From contig NZ_JALLIN010000037.1 in NCBI RefSeq assembly GCF_023630175.1, positions 1-64,000 of the forward strand: 64,000 nt of DNA. The letters are read 5' to 3'. Source of the DNA: Streptomyces cellostaticus. GTDB lineage: Bacteria > Actinomycetota > Actinomycetes > Streptomycetales > Streptomycetaceae. A model generated the notes under the pieces. It was not told the origin of the DNA. It worked only from the letters and a program-made list of their open reading frames with translations, and made no database searches. The position numbers were made by a program, and so were the translations under genes. This document shows positions 34,614-42,437 of this stretch, one piece after another. Positions within the stretch are counted from its first letter, which is position 1; every line of letters starts with the position of its first letter.

Positions 34614-36038
34614 TCAGCCGCCGCGCCGCACCCGGGCCGCCTTGCGGGCCTCCGCGAGCTTGCGGGCCTCGCTGCTCCTGCGGGACGACGACCTGCCACC
34701 GGAACCGCTCTTCGCGTCCTTGGTGCTGCCCAGGCCGCCGAACGGAACGTTGTGGTTCTTGGGGCGCGGTACGGCCGGCCCGTCGGCGAGAGGCTTTCCG
34801 GAGGGGGCCTTGGCGCCGGTGATCCGGCTCAGCTCCGCCTCGCCGGACCGCACTTTGGTGACCTTGGGGTCGACGTCGGCGTCCGCCATGACCTGGCTCG
34901 TCTCGCGGCGCTGTCCCGACAGGACGAGTGTCACGACGGTGCCGGCGCGGCCGGCCCGGGCCGTGCGGCCCGCGCGGTGCAAATAGTCCTTCGGGTCGGT
35001 GGCCGGGTCGACGTTGACCACGAGGTCGAGGTCGTCGACGTGCAGGCCGCGTGCGGCGACGTTCGTCGCTACCAGCGCGGTGACCTGCCCGTTCTTGAAC
35101 TGGGCCAGGGTCCGGGTGCGCTGCGGCTGGGACTTCCCGCTGTGCAGGGCGGCGGCGGCCACGCCGCTGGCCCGCAGATGCCGCGTGAGCTGGTCGACGC
35201 CGTGCTTGGTTTCCAGGAACAGCAGGACGCGGCCGTCCCGAGCGGCGATCTCCGTGGTCACGGCGTACCGGTCCGGGCCGTGCACGACGAAGACGTGGTG
35301 CTCGATCGCGGAGACGGCGCTGGACGAAGGATCCACCGAGTGGACGGCGGGGTCGCGTAGGTAGCGCTGCACCAGCCGGTCGACGTCGCCGTCGAGGGTG
35401 GCGGAGAACAGCATCCGCTGCCCGCCGGGACGTACCTGGTCCAGGATCCCGGTGACCTGCGGCAGGAACCCCATGTCACACATCTGGTCGGCCTCGTCCA
35501 GGACCGCGATGCGCACCCGTCCCAGTCGGCAGTCCTTGCGCTCGATGAGGTCGTGCAGCCGACCGGGCGTGGCGACGACGATCTCGGCGCCATCCCGCAG
35601 CACGGCGGCCTGCCGTCCGATGGACACGCCGCCCACCACGGTCGCGAGCCGCAGTCGCAGCGCCTCGACGTACGGGGTGAGCGCCTCACCGACCTGCTGC
35701 GCCAGCTCCCTGGTGGGCACCAGAACGAGCGCCAGCGGCTCTTTCGGCTGCGCGCGCTGCCCGGCCGTCCTGGCGAGCATCCCCAGGCCGAAGGCGAGCG
35801 TCTTGCCGGATCCTGTGCGGCCCCGGCCCAGGACGTCCCGTCCCGCGAGCGTGTTCGGCAGCGCCGCCGCCTGGATAGGAAAGGGCACAGTCACACCCTG
35901 CTCATCGAGCGCCCGCAGAACCTCGGCCGGCAACCCCAGCTGGGCGAAGGACGCCGCCGTGGGCACTGCCGAAGTGGCGCCCGACGCCTCGGACACATCG
36001 TCCTGCCGCCGGGCATCGGCACGTGTTGATTCGCTCAC
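34614..36038 (-). CDS. DEAD-box ATP-dependent RNA helicase
   Basis: A 474-residue helicase with the full motif set: Q motif (FAQLGLPAEVLRALDEQGVT, PFPIQ), motif I GRTGSGKT, Ia PTRELAQQ, II DEADQM, III SAT, IV LLFLETKH, V ATNVAARGLHV and VI HRAGRTARAG. The C-terminus is a basic, Ser-rich tail (SSRRSSEARKLAEARKAARV) that probably binds RNA. The start is a GTG behind GGAGGAAGG; upstream frame is open but lacks a site. The 5' leader is AT-richer, as often seen for cold-responsive helicases, but no regulatory element could be defined. Expected role: RNA remodelling, ribosome assembly or decay. Confidence 0.92.
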   Translation of the reverse strand: MSESTRADARRQDDVSEASGATSAVPTAASFAQLGLPAEVLRALDEQGVTVPFPIQAAALPNTLAGRDVLGRGRTGSGKTLAFGLGMLARTAGQRAQPKEPLALVLVPTRELAQQVGEALTPYVEALRLRLATVVGGVSIGRQAAVLRDGAEIVVATPGRLHDLIERKDCRLGRVRIAVLDEADQMCDMGFLPQVTGILDQVRPGGQRMLFSATLDGDVDRLVQRYLRDPAVHSVDPSSSAVSAIEHHVFVVHGPDRYAVTTEIAARDGRVLLFLETKHGVDQLTRHLRASGVAAAALHSGKSQPQRTRTLAQFKNGQVTALVATNVAARGLHVDDLDLVVNVDPATDPKDYLHRAGRTARAGRAGTVVTLVLSGQRRETSQVMADADVDPKVTKVRSGEAELSRITGAKAPSGKPLADGPAVPRPKNHNVPFGGLGSTKDAKSGSGGRSSSRRSSEARKLAEARKAARVRRGG

Positions 36039-36542
36039 AGAGAGCCTTCCTCCGAAGGGACCGTACCGAGGAAGGCGCGGCAGGGACGCGGCCGCCGACC
36101 AGAGACACCCAACGGAGCACCCACACAGCGACACAGCAAAAGCGGAACGTTAGCACGGGGCACGCCGTCCGGGCCTCCCCTGGCGCGCCGCTCAGCCGAG
36201 GAACGACAGCCGGACCTGCCTGTGCGGAGCCATGTGGTGCCACAGGGACACTCCCAGCATCAACGCCCAGCGCGGCCCCCGCCACCGAGATCCGGACCAG
36301 GAGCGGACCAACTTCGCTTCTCCTCCGGCGATTTCACGCATCTCCTCAGGTCAGCGACGGATTGGGCCGTGTACCGCCAGCAGACGAAGCATCTGCTGGT
36401 GTCCAGCGGACAGCGCAGGGACGCAACCGCCAACCTTGGCGCGTGGTGGGCGGGCATCGGCAGGCTCACCGCGGTGGAGATACGTCACGTATCAACCAAC
36501 CGCGGTCTTCCAGTACTGCCGTGTGGGGCGCTGCATGGTCCT
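36039..36542. other. Gene-free stretch upstream of the RNA helicase
   Basis: These 504 bp contain the helicase leader and promoter region (36039-36200) and then sequence with open frames but no recognisable protein. Both strands were read. No hairpin, repeat or RNA gene stands out. Confidence 0.4.
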
Positions 36543-36979
36543 TCAAGGTCGCGAAGGCGAGAAGGTGAGTGGGCGAGTGACAGCTACAAATATCAGCTGC
36601 ATGGCCTGCTTCACGGTCTCCGAAGCCCGAGTGGGTTCGCCTTGCCCGGCGAGGAAGGCTATCGCCTGCCCGACATCATGTCTCTGTCCGGTGCGTCCGA
36701 GGCAGTCGAGGATCAGGGTTGCGGCGTGTGTTTCCCCCTTGGCCCTCTGGATGGTGCCGGCCACGCTCGTCCCCAGTCGGCAAGGTAGCTCTGATCGTCT
36801 TCGCCGAGCAGTCCATAGCAGACGTCGTGCCGGCCTTCGAGCGGCTCGCGGCGGAGACGGTCCCCGAGGACGGATACCCCAGGCGTCGGTTCTAGTTCGA
36901 GCGAATCTCCCGCGTCCCCGGATGACCTCCGGGCACCGAAAACGCGCAAGTTCTCAGCCGTCAGCGTGGCCAGATACAT
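36543..36979 (-). pseudogene. Relic of an OLD-nuclease / UvrD-helicase pair (Gabija-like)
   Basis: On the minus strand MYLATLTAENLRVFG (from 36979) is the typical start of an OLD-family ATPase/nuclease, reading into a strand-like LELEPTPGVSVLG but without a P-loop. After a stretch with no clear match, another frame reads GTIQRAKGETHAATLILD and, near 36570-36600, MQLIFVAVTRP. These are the late motifs of a UvrD-like helicase (the KGETH and VAxTRP segments). Loss of everything between would fuse the 5' end of the first gene to the 3' end of the second. The order OLD then UvrD is that of Gabija GajA-GajB and related pairs. The UvrD part is the firmer call; the OLD part is tentative. Confidence 0.5.
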
Positions 36980-37587
36980 GGCGCGCCCACCGAAGGGCCG
37001 ACGCCGCAGGTGGGCGCAGGCGCATCCCCCCGCGCCACACTCCCCAGTTGTACGCGGCTGTCCGGGAAGGCCTACGACGTGGATCACCGATCTACGGGCG
37101 ACTTCCAGACACCACAGGAACAACATCGCCACGCATGTGGAACGCGATCGATGGCAATGCGCCGGCCTGCCCGAGGGACCGTCCGCGCTACCGCGACTGC
37201 GATCATCCAGGAGCAGCCGCGCCCCAGCCACGGCCCGCCGGTCCAGAATCCGATCTGCCGCAGATGCCGGACTTCAACGCGGCGTAGTCAGCACCAAGTC
37301 AGCACGGGACCGGTGAGAAGGGGTGATGACGTGGGCCTTTAGTCAGCACGAAACCAGCACGGGAGTCAGCACGGCGCCTTCAAATCATGCCCGAATAGCG
37401 CAACTCGGACAGCGTGCTCCGTGGCCTCGTTGAGGCTCCACCGAAGACCCCAGTACCGGCTCCATGGTGGGCGCGCGCACTCCCACACCTGGAACTATGG
37501 TGTCCCACCACATACGCCTCTGACCTGTGTGTTTCTACGGTGTGGCGACACGCAAACGTCCCCGTCACACGCCAGGAAGTGGTGCCG
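36980..37587. other. Decayed intergenic stretch before the MHS transporter
   Basis: These 608 bp have no gene I can support. They contain a cluster of short direct repeats (37287-37373) and, at the right end, the leader of the MFS gene, with AGGAAGTGG as its ribosome site. This is also the apparent right edge of the accessory region, since genes beyond it are compact and intact. Confidence 0.45.
37287..37373. repeat. Four direct copies of GTCAGCAC
   Basis: GTCAGCAC occurs at 37287-37294, 37298-37305, 37343-37350 and 37366-37373, with a near copy CCAGCACG at about 37355. Four copies in 87 bp on one strand is not expected by chance. They could be binding sites, or the degraded ends of an integrating element. 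Confidence 0.6.
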
Positions 37588-38967
37588 ATGTCCTCCCCCG
37601 CGACCGCTCCCCCACAGCCCTCCAACCTCCGTCGCATCGTCGCCGCGTCCCTCATCGGCACCACCATCGAGTGGTACGACTTCTTCCTGTACGGTTCCGC
37701 TGCCGCGCTGGTGTTCAACAAGCTCTTCTTCCCGGACTCCGACCCGCTCGTCGGAACGCTGCTGTCGTTCCTGACGTATGCCGTCGGATTCGCGGCCCGC
37801 CCCATCGGGGCACTGGTGTTCGGGCACTACGGCGACCGGCTGGGGCGCAAGAAGCTGCTGGTGCTGAGCCTGCTGTTGATGGGCGGGGCTACCTTCGCCA
37901 TCGGTCTGCTGCCCACGCACGCGACCGTCGGCTCCGCCGCGCCGGTCCTGCTGACCACGCTGCGCCTGGTGCAGGGATTCGCGCTCGGCGGCGAGTGGGG
38001 CGGTGCCGTACTGCTGGTCTCCGAGCACGGAGACGCGCGGCGGCGCGGGTTCTGGGCCGCGTGGCCTCAGACGGGGGCGCCGGCCGGGCAGTTGCTGGCG
38101 ACCGGTGTGCTGTCGCTGCTCACCGCCGTGCTCTCGGACGACGCCTTCGGCACCTGGGGATGGCGGATACCGTTCCTGCTCTCCGGTGTGCTGGTGATGG
38201 TCGGTCTGTGGATCCGTCTCTCCGTGGACGAGTCCCCCGTCTTCCGGGAGGCGCTGCGGCGGGCCGAGACCCGGCGCGGCGGAGAGCCGGAGAAGCCGCC
38301 GCTCGTCTCCGTGCTGCGCCACCACTGGAAGGACGTGCTGGTCGCCGTCGGTGCCCGCATGGCGGAGAACATCAGCTACTACGTGATCACCGCGTTCATC
38401 CTCGTCTACGCCACGACGTCCGCCGGCGTCTCGAAGCAGACCGCGCTGAACGCCGTGCTCATCGCCTCCGCCGTGCACTTCGCCGTGATCCCGGCCTGGG
38501 GCGCGCTCTCCGACCGGGTCGGACGGCGGCCCGTGTACCTGCTGGGCGCGGCCGGCGTCGGACTGTGGATGTTCCCGTTCTTCTCGCTCGTCGACACCGG
38601 TTCCTTCGGGTACCTGCTGCTCGCCGTGACCGTCGGGCTGGTGCTGCACGGTGCCATGTACGCGCCCCAGGCGGCGTTCTTCGCCGAGATGTTCGCGACC
38701 CGGATGCGCTACTCCGGGGCTTCCATCGGCGCCCAGTTCGCCTCCGTGGCCGCCGGTGCGCCCGCCCCGCTGATCGCGACGGCGCTGCTGTCCGACTACG
38801 GCAGCTCCACCCCGATCGCCCTGTACGTGATCGCGGCGGCCGTGCTCACCCTGATCGCCGTGGGCGTGGCCAAGGAGACCCGGCACCGTGACCTCGCCCG
38901 GGTGGAGGACCGGGACGGCGAGCCCGCCGACGCGAAGCCCGCCGCCGCGGCGGCGGGCACCGTCTGA
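37588..38967 (+). CDS. MHS-family MFS transporter (metabolite:H+ symporter)
   Basis: A 459-residue permease with 12 hydrophobic helices and the hallmark metabolite:proton symporter start ASLIGTTIEWYDFFLYGSAA. Also visible are RPIGALVFGHYGDRLGRKK (loop 2-3) and QGFALGGEWGGAVLL. The ATG follows AGGAAGTGG. Relatives carry shikimate, betaine, citrate or alpha-ketoglutarate. It converges on a GAF/PucR regulator beyond a shared terminator, with a 3-hydroxybutyrate dehydrogenase-like gene beyond that. Uptake of a carboxylic acid or hydroxy acid for the dehydrogenase is a reasonable inference. Confidence 0.92.
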   Translation: MSSPATAPPQPSNLRRIVAASLIGTTIEWYDFFLYGSAAALVFNKLFFPDSDPLVGTLLSFLTYAVGFAARPIGALVFGHYGDRLGRKKLLVLSLLLMGGATFAIGLLPTHATVGSAAPVLLTTLRLVQGFALGGEWGGAVLLVSEHGDARRRGFWAAWPQTGAPAGQLLATGVLSLLTAVLSDDAFGTWGWRIPFLLSGVLVMVGLWIRLSVDESPVFREALRRAETRRGGEPEKPPLVSVLRHHWKDVLVAVGARMAENISYYVITAFILVYATTSAGVSKQTALNAVLIASAVHFAVIPAWGALSDRVGRRPVYLLGAAGVGLWMFPFFSLVDTGSFGYLLLAVTVGLVLHGAMYAPQAAFFAEMFATRMRYSGASIGAQFASVAAGAPAPLIATALLSDYGSSTPIALYVIAAAVLTLIAVGVAKETRHRDLARVEDRDGEPADAKPAAAAAGTV

Positions 38968-39015
38968 CCGGCCGACTCCCCCACCGGCCGGCTCCCCTCG
39001 CGGGGGGCCGGTCAG
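38964..39015. terminator. Bidirectional terminator between convergent genes
   Basis: CTGACCGGCC (38964-38973) and GGCCGGTCAG (39006-39015) form perfect 10-bp arms, with an inner CCCCTCGCGGGG hairpin. The outer arms overlap both stop codons, so one structure can end transcription from both sides. Confidence 0.8.
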
Positions 39016-40964
39016 TGCCGTTCCGGGGTCGCCAGCCGGTGCAGCCGCAGGGCGAGCTGGATCTCCAGGGTGCGGGCCGGCGTCTGCCAGTCCCCGCCGA
39101 GCAGGCGGCCCACCCGCTCCAGCCGCTGGGCGACCGTGTTCACGTGCACGTGGAGGGCGTCCTTGGTGCGGGCCGGGCTCATCGCGCAGGCGAAGTAGGC
39201 GTCCAGGGTGTGCAGCAGTTCCGTGCCGCGGCGCTCGTCGTAGTCCACGACCGGACCGATGGTGCGGCCGACGAAGCCGCCCACGTCCCGGTCTCCGGCG
39301 AGCAGCAGGCCGAGGAAGCCGAAGTCCTCGGCCGCCGCGCCGTCCCCGCCGCGGCCCAGCAGGAGCAGCGCGTCCAGGCAGCGGCGGCCCTCCGCGTAGG
39401 CACCGGCGACGGTGTCGTGGTGGACGGTGAGATCGCTGACCGGGGCGGAGGCGCCGACCGTGACGGGCTGGTGGACGGCCGTGCCGAGATGCCGGGCGGT
39501 CCGGCGGGCCAGTTCGGTGGCGCTGTCGCCGGCGGCGAGCGGCAGGAGCAGGACCGTGCCGCCGTCCCGCGCGGCGGCCAGGCCGTGCCGGGTGGCGGCG
39601 AGATGGGAGGCGGCGGACCACAGGCGCCGCCGGGCGGCGGCCTCCTCGTCGGCGTCGGCGGCCGGTCCGTCGAGCCGGACGGCGAGGACGACGTGGGCGG
39701 CGTCCAGGTCGGCGCGCAGCCGGGCGGCGCGCTCGCGCAGCAGGCGCGGATCGCGGTCGCGGGCGTCCAGGAGGTCGTCCAGCAGTTCGCCCCGCACACG
39801 GTGTTCGGCCTCGGCGGCGGAGCGGCGGGCCAGCAGGAGCAGCGAGGTCACCATCGCCGCGCGTTCCAGGGTGCGCTGGTCGACGGGGTCGAGGTCCGGG
39901 TGGCCGCGCAGCACGAGCGCGCCGAGGAGTTCGCCGCCCGCGGCCACCGCGGCGATCCAGTCGCCCCGGTGCCGCACCGCGTGCCCCTCGTTCCGGGACG
40001 CCTTCAGGGCTCCGGCCGGGGCCGAGCCCGTCTCGGTGAACTCGACTGTGCCGGCGATGACCTGGGAGACGGCCGCGGCCACGTCGTGCACCCCGCCGCC
40101 GCGCAGCACCAGTTCGGCGAGCCGGTCGTGCGCCTCGGAGGCGCGCTCGATGACCGCGCTGCGGTCGCGGATGATCTCGTTGGCCCGTTCGAGACCGGCC
40201 AGCGCCGAGCGGGTCTCGGTGAGCAGGTTGGCGGTGTCGATGGCGGCCGCGGCGAGCGCGGCGAAGGAGCCGAGCAGGGCGATCTGCCCGCGCTCGAAGA
40301 CGCGGGCGCGCCGGTCGGCGGCGAAGAGGACCCCGATCACGTTCGGGCCGAGCGTCAGCGGTACGCCGAGGATGGCGACCAGGCCCTCGTCCTCGACGCC
40401 GGCGTCGATGGCGCGGGTGTGCTGGAAGCGGGCGTCCTTGAAGTAGTCGTCGGTGACGTACGGCCGCGCGGTCTGCGCGACCAGTCCGCCGAGCCCCTCG
40501 CCCATGCCGAGGCGGAGCTGCTGGAAGCGGGCGGCCACGGAGCCCTCGGTCACCCGCATGTAGGTGTCGCCGCGGGCCGGGTCGTTGAGGCTGAGATAGG
40601 CGACGTCCGTGCCCAGCAGGGACCGGGCCCGCTGCACGATGGCCTGCAGGACGGCGTCCAGGTCCCGCAGGCCGGCCAGGTCGTGGGCGGTCTCGAACAG
40701 CGCGGACAGCTCGGCCTCGCGTCTGCGGCGCCCCTCCAGCTCGGAGCGGACCCGCAGGGCGAGCATTTTGGCCCGTTCCAGCGCGGCGACCCTCTCGGCC
40801 GGCCGGCCCTCGGCACGGGCGAGCAGCACCGGCTGCTCGTAGGCCTCCACGGGGGCGTCGCGGGCCAGCAGCTCGAGGTACGGGGTGCCCGGGACGTCGT
40901 CGGGCACCGCGGTGCCGCCCCCGGGGGCGGGGGGTCCGGCCGGCTGGACGTGATCGCGAGACAT
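39012..40964 (-). CDS. GAF / PucR-type helix-turn-helix transcriptional regulator
   Basis: A 650-residue regulator. An N-terminal coiled helix (about 60-95, LERAKMLALRVRSELEGRRR) leads to a GAF domain (about 95-250) with AYLSLNDPARGDTYM and VAILGVPL. A GGDEF-like CdaR middle region follows. The last 60 residues are a PucR-type HTH (HTH_30): RTKDALHVHVNTVAQRLERV. Such proteins sense a small molecule through GAF and control catabolic genes. The start chosen is MSRDHV; in-frame ATG and GTG codons up to 18 bp upstream also exist and none has a strong ribosome site. It lies 76 bp downstream of the 3-hydroxybutyrate dehydrogenase-like gene on the same strand, so autoregulated co-expression is likely. 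Confidence 0.88.
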   Translation of the reverse strand: MSRDHVQPAGPPAPGGGTAVPDDVPGTPYLELLARDAPVEAYEQPVLLARAEGRPAERVAALERAKMLALRVRSELEGRRRREAELSALFETAHDLAGLRDLDAVLQAIVQRARSLLGTDVAYLSLNDPARGDTYMRVTEGSVAARFQQLRLGMGEGLGGLVAQTARPYVTDDYFKDARFQHTRAIDAGVEDEGLVAILGVPLTLGPNVIGVLFAADRRARVFERGQIALLGSFAALAAAAIDTANLLTETRSALAGLERANEIIRDRSAVIERASEAHDRLAELVLRGGGVHDVAAAVSQVIAGTVEFTETGSAPAGALKASRNEGHAVRHRGDWIAAVAAGGELLGALVLRGHPDLDPVDQRTLERAAMVTSLLLLARRSAAEAEHRVRGELLDDLLDARDRDPRLLRERAARLRADLDAAHVVLAVRLDGPAADADEEAAARRRLWSAASHLAATRHGLAAARDGGTVLLLPLAAGDSATELARRTARHLGTAVHQPVTVGASAPVSDLTVHHDTVAGAYAEGRRCLDALLLLGRGGDGAAAEDFGFLGLLLAGDRDVGGFVGRTIGPVVDYDERRGTELLHTLDAYFACAMSPARTKDALHVHVNTVAQRLERVGRLLGGDWQTPARTLEIQLALRLHRLATPERH

Positions 40965-41040
40965 GGTCACAGGATTCCGCATCGGCGGCCCGGCCTGCCG
41001 GGCCTGTGGAAAACTCCCGGGCCCGGCGGCGCCGGCCCGC

Positions 41041-41862
41041 TCAGTGGGCCGTCCAGCCACCGTCGAGGACGAGGGAGGTGCCGGTGACGAAGGAGGCCTG
41101 CGGGCCGCACAGGTAGGCCACGGCGTGGGCCACCTCCTCGGGTTCGATCAGCCGCCGGAGGGCACTGTCCTTCAGCAGGATCTCGGCCAGGACGCGTTCC
41201 TCGGGGAGGCCGTGCGCCCGCGCCTGGTCGGCGATCTGCTGCTCGACCAGGGGGGTGCGCACATAGGCGGGGTTCACGCAGTTGGAGGTCACCCCGTGCG
41301 GGGCGCCTTCCAGTGCGGCCGTCTTGGACAGGCCCTCGAGGCCGTGCTTGGCCGCCACATAGGCGGACTTGAAGGCCGAGGCGCGCAGTCCGTGCACGGA
41401 GGACACGTTGACGATCCTCCCCCATCCTTGCGCGTACATGTGGGGCAGGGCGCCGCGGATGAGCCGGAACGGTGCCTCCAGCATCACCGTCAGCACGGTG
41501 TGGAAGACGTCGGGCGGGAACTGCTCCAGAGGGCGCACCAGCTGCAGCCCGGCGTTGTTGACCAGGACGTCGGTGCCGGCGGCGACGCGCTCGGCGGCGT
41601 CGAGATCGGTCAGGTCCAGGGCGTGCGGGACGACCGTGCCGGTGAGGTCTCCGGCCCGCCGGGCGGCTTCCGCCAGTTCGGCGAGGCCGGCCGCGTCCCG
41701 GTCGACGGCTCTCACCTCGGCGCCGGCGGCGGCGAGCCGCAGCGCGCAGGCGCGCCCGATGCCACCGGCGGCTCCGGTGACGAGGGCGGTGCGGCCGCCG
41801 AGGTCGAGGGTGGGGTGCGGGGCGGGGGGCTGGACGGCCGGTGGCGGGCTGGGCGTGGTCAT
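41041..41862 (-). CDS. 3-hydroxybutyrate dehydrogenase-like short-chain dehydrogenase
   Basis: A 273-residue classical SDR. The cofactor site is LVTGAAGGIGRACALRLA; NNAG appears as VLVNNAGLQ, and the catalytic Ser-Tyr-Lys as VSSVHGLRAS and SAYVAAKHGLEG. The C-terminal QASFVTGTSLVLDGGW is standard. The combination AGLQLVRPLEQFP and NPAYVRTPLVEQQIADQA is typical of 3-hydroxybutyrate dehydrogenases, which oxidise (R)-3-hydroxybutyrate to acetoacetate with NAD. The ATG has no strong ribosome site; a GTG eight codons upstream is possible. With the neighbouring regulator and MHS transporter it may form a hydroxy-acid uptake and oxidation unit. Confidence 0.88.
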   Translation of the reverse strand: MTTPSPPPAVQPPAPHPTLDLGGRTALVTGAAGGIGRACALRLAAAGAEVRAVDRDAAGLAELAEAARRAGDLTGTVVPHALDLTDLDAAERVAAGTDVLVNNAGLQLVRPLEQFPPDVFHTVLTVMLEAPFRLIRGALPHMYAQGWGRIVNVSSVHGLRASAFKSAYVAAKHGLEGLSKTAALEGAPHGVTSNCVNPAYVRTPLVEQQIADQARAHGLPEERVLAEILLKDSALRRLIEPEEVAHAVAYLCGPQASFVTGTSLVLDGGWTAH

Positions 41863-41891
41863 GAGCCGACGATAGGCGGGGCCCACCCCTC

Positions 41892-41903
41892 ACCACATGT
41901 GGT
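41892..41903. promoter_or_regulatory. Perfect 12-bp palindrome upstream of the dehydrogenase
   Basis: ACCACATGTGGT lies 30 bp before the chosen dehydrogenase start, in its likely promoter. It is a candidate operator, perhaps for the PucR-type regulator that follows. Confidence 0.45.
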
Positions 41904-41915
41904 CACCACCCACAC

Positions 41916-41940
41916 TTCAGCCCATAGTCATAGGGCTGAA
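41916..41940 (-). terminator. Hairpin overlapping the Nudix stop codon
   Basis: TTCAGCCC and GGGCTGAA form perfect 8-bp arms around a 9-nt loop. The structure spans the last codons and the stop of the Nudix gene and could terminate its transcript ahead of the dehydrogenase operon. Confidence 0.55.
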
Positions 41941-42396
41941 CCATGTGGGTGCATCGGACATGGCCTGCTTGATCCGGAGCAGCCCGAACTCGTTCAGGTC
42001 CGGCAGGGCGTCCACCGTGAACCAGCCCACCTCCAGCGACTCGTCGTCGTTGACCCGGGCCTCGCCGCCCACGGCACGGCAGCGGAACGTGATGTCCATG
42101 TACTGGCAGACGTCGCCGTTGGCGTAGGTGACCGGCTCGAGGGCCTGGACGAGCACGACGCGCTCGGGAACACACGTCACCGCCGTCTCCTCGAACACCT
42201 CCCGCACCGCGCAGGCCGCGGGCTGCTCGCCCGGCTCCGGGATGCCTCCGATCACCGACCATCTGCGGGTGTCCGACCGCCGGCCCAGCAGCACCCTGCC
42301 GTCGTCGTCGAGGACGATCGCGGTGACCCCGGGGAGCCAGAGCAGTTGCTGACCGGCGCTGGCCCGCAGGGTGCGGATGAAGTCAGGAGTAGCCAT
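41917..42396 (-). CDS. Nudix hydrolase
   Basis: A 159-residue pyrophosphohydrolase with an intact Nudix box (GGIPEPGEQPAACAVREVFE continuing to ETAV), matching GX5EX7REUXEEXGU. The fold start VTAIVLDDDGRVLLGRRSD and the late GWFTVDALPDL are also typical. Family members cleave nucleoside diphosphates linked to another moiety; which substrate is used cannot be told from sequence. It lies upstream of, and on the same strand as, the dehydrogenase. A hairpin over its stop codon suggests it is a separate unit. Confidence 0.9.
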   Translation of the reverse strand: MATPDFIRTLRASAGQQLLWLPGVTAIVLDDDGRVLLGRRSDTRRWSVIGGIPEPGEQPAACAVREVFEETAVTCVPERVVLVQALEPVTYANGDVCQYMDITFRCRAVGGEARVNDDESLEVGWFTVDALPDLNEFGLLRIKQAMSDAPTWFSPMTMG

Positions 42397-42437
42397 GCAC
42401 CGACCCTAACGGGCCGGTGCGCGGCCACCCGCGCCCG

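Noticed and set aside
36222..36788. A 188-residue plus-strand protein in the gap after the RNA helicase
   Set aside because: No recognisable motif or ribosome site, and its 3' half lies opposite the UvrD-like relic on the minus strand.
13779..37587. Integrative element with integrase and attachment sites
   Set aside because: No tyrosine or serine integrase, no tRNA gene and no matching direct repeats at the borders were seen.
39015..41087. Plus-strand frame opposite the GAF/PucR regulator
   Set aside because: Low-complexity shadow; the minus-strand regulator carries recognisable GAF and HTH motifs.
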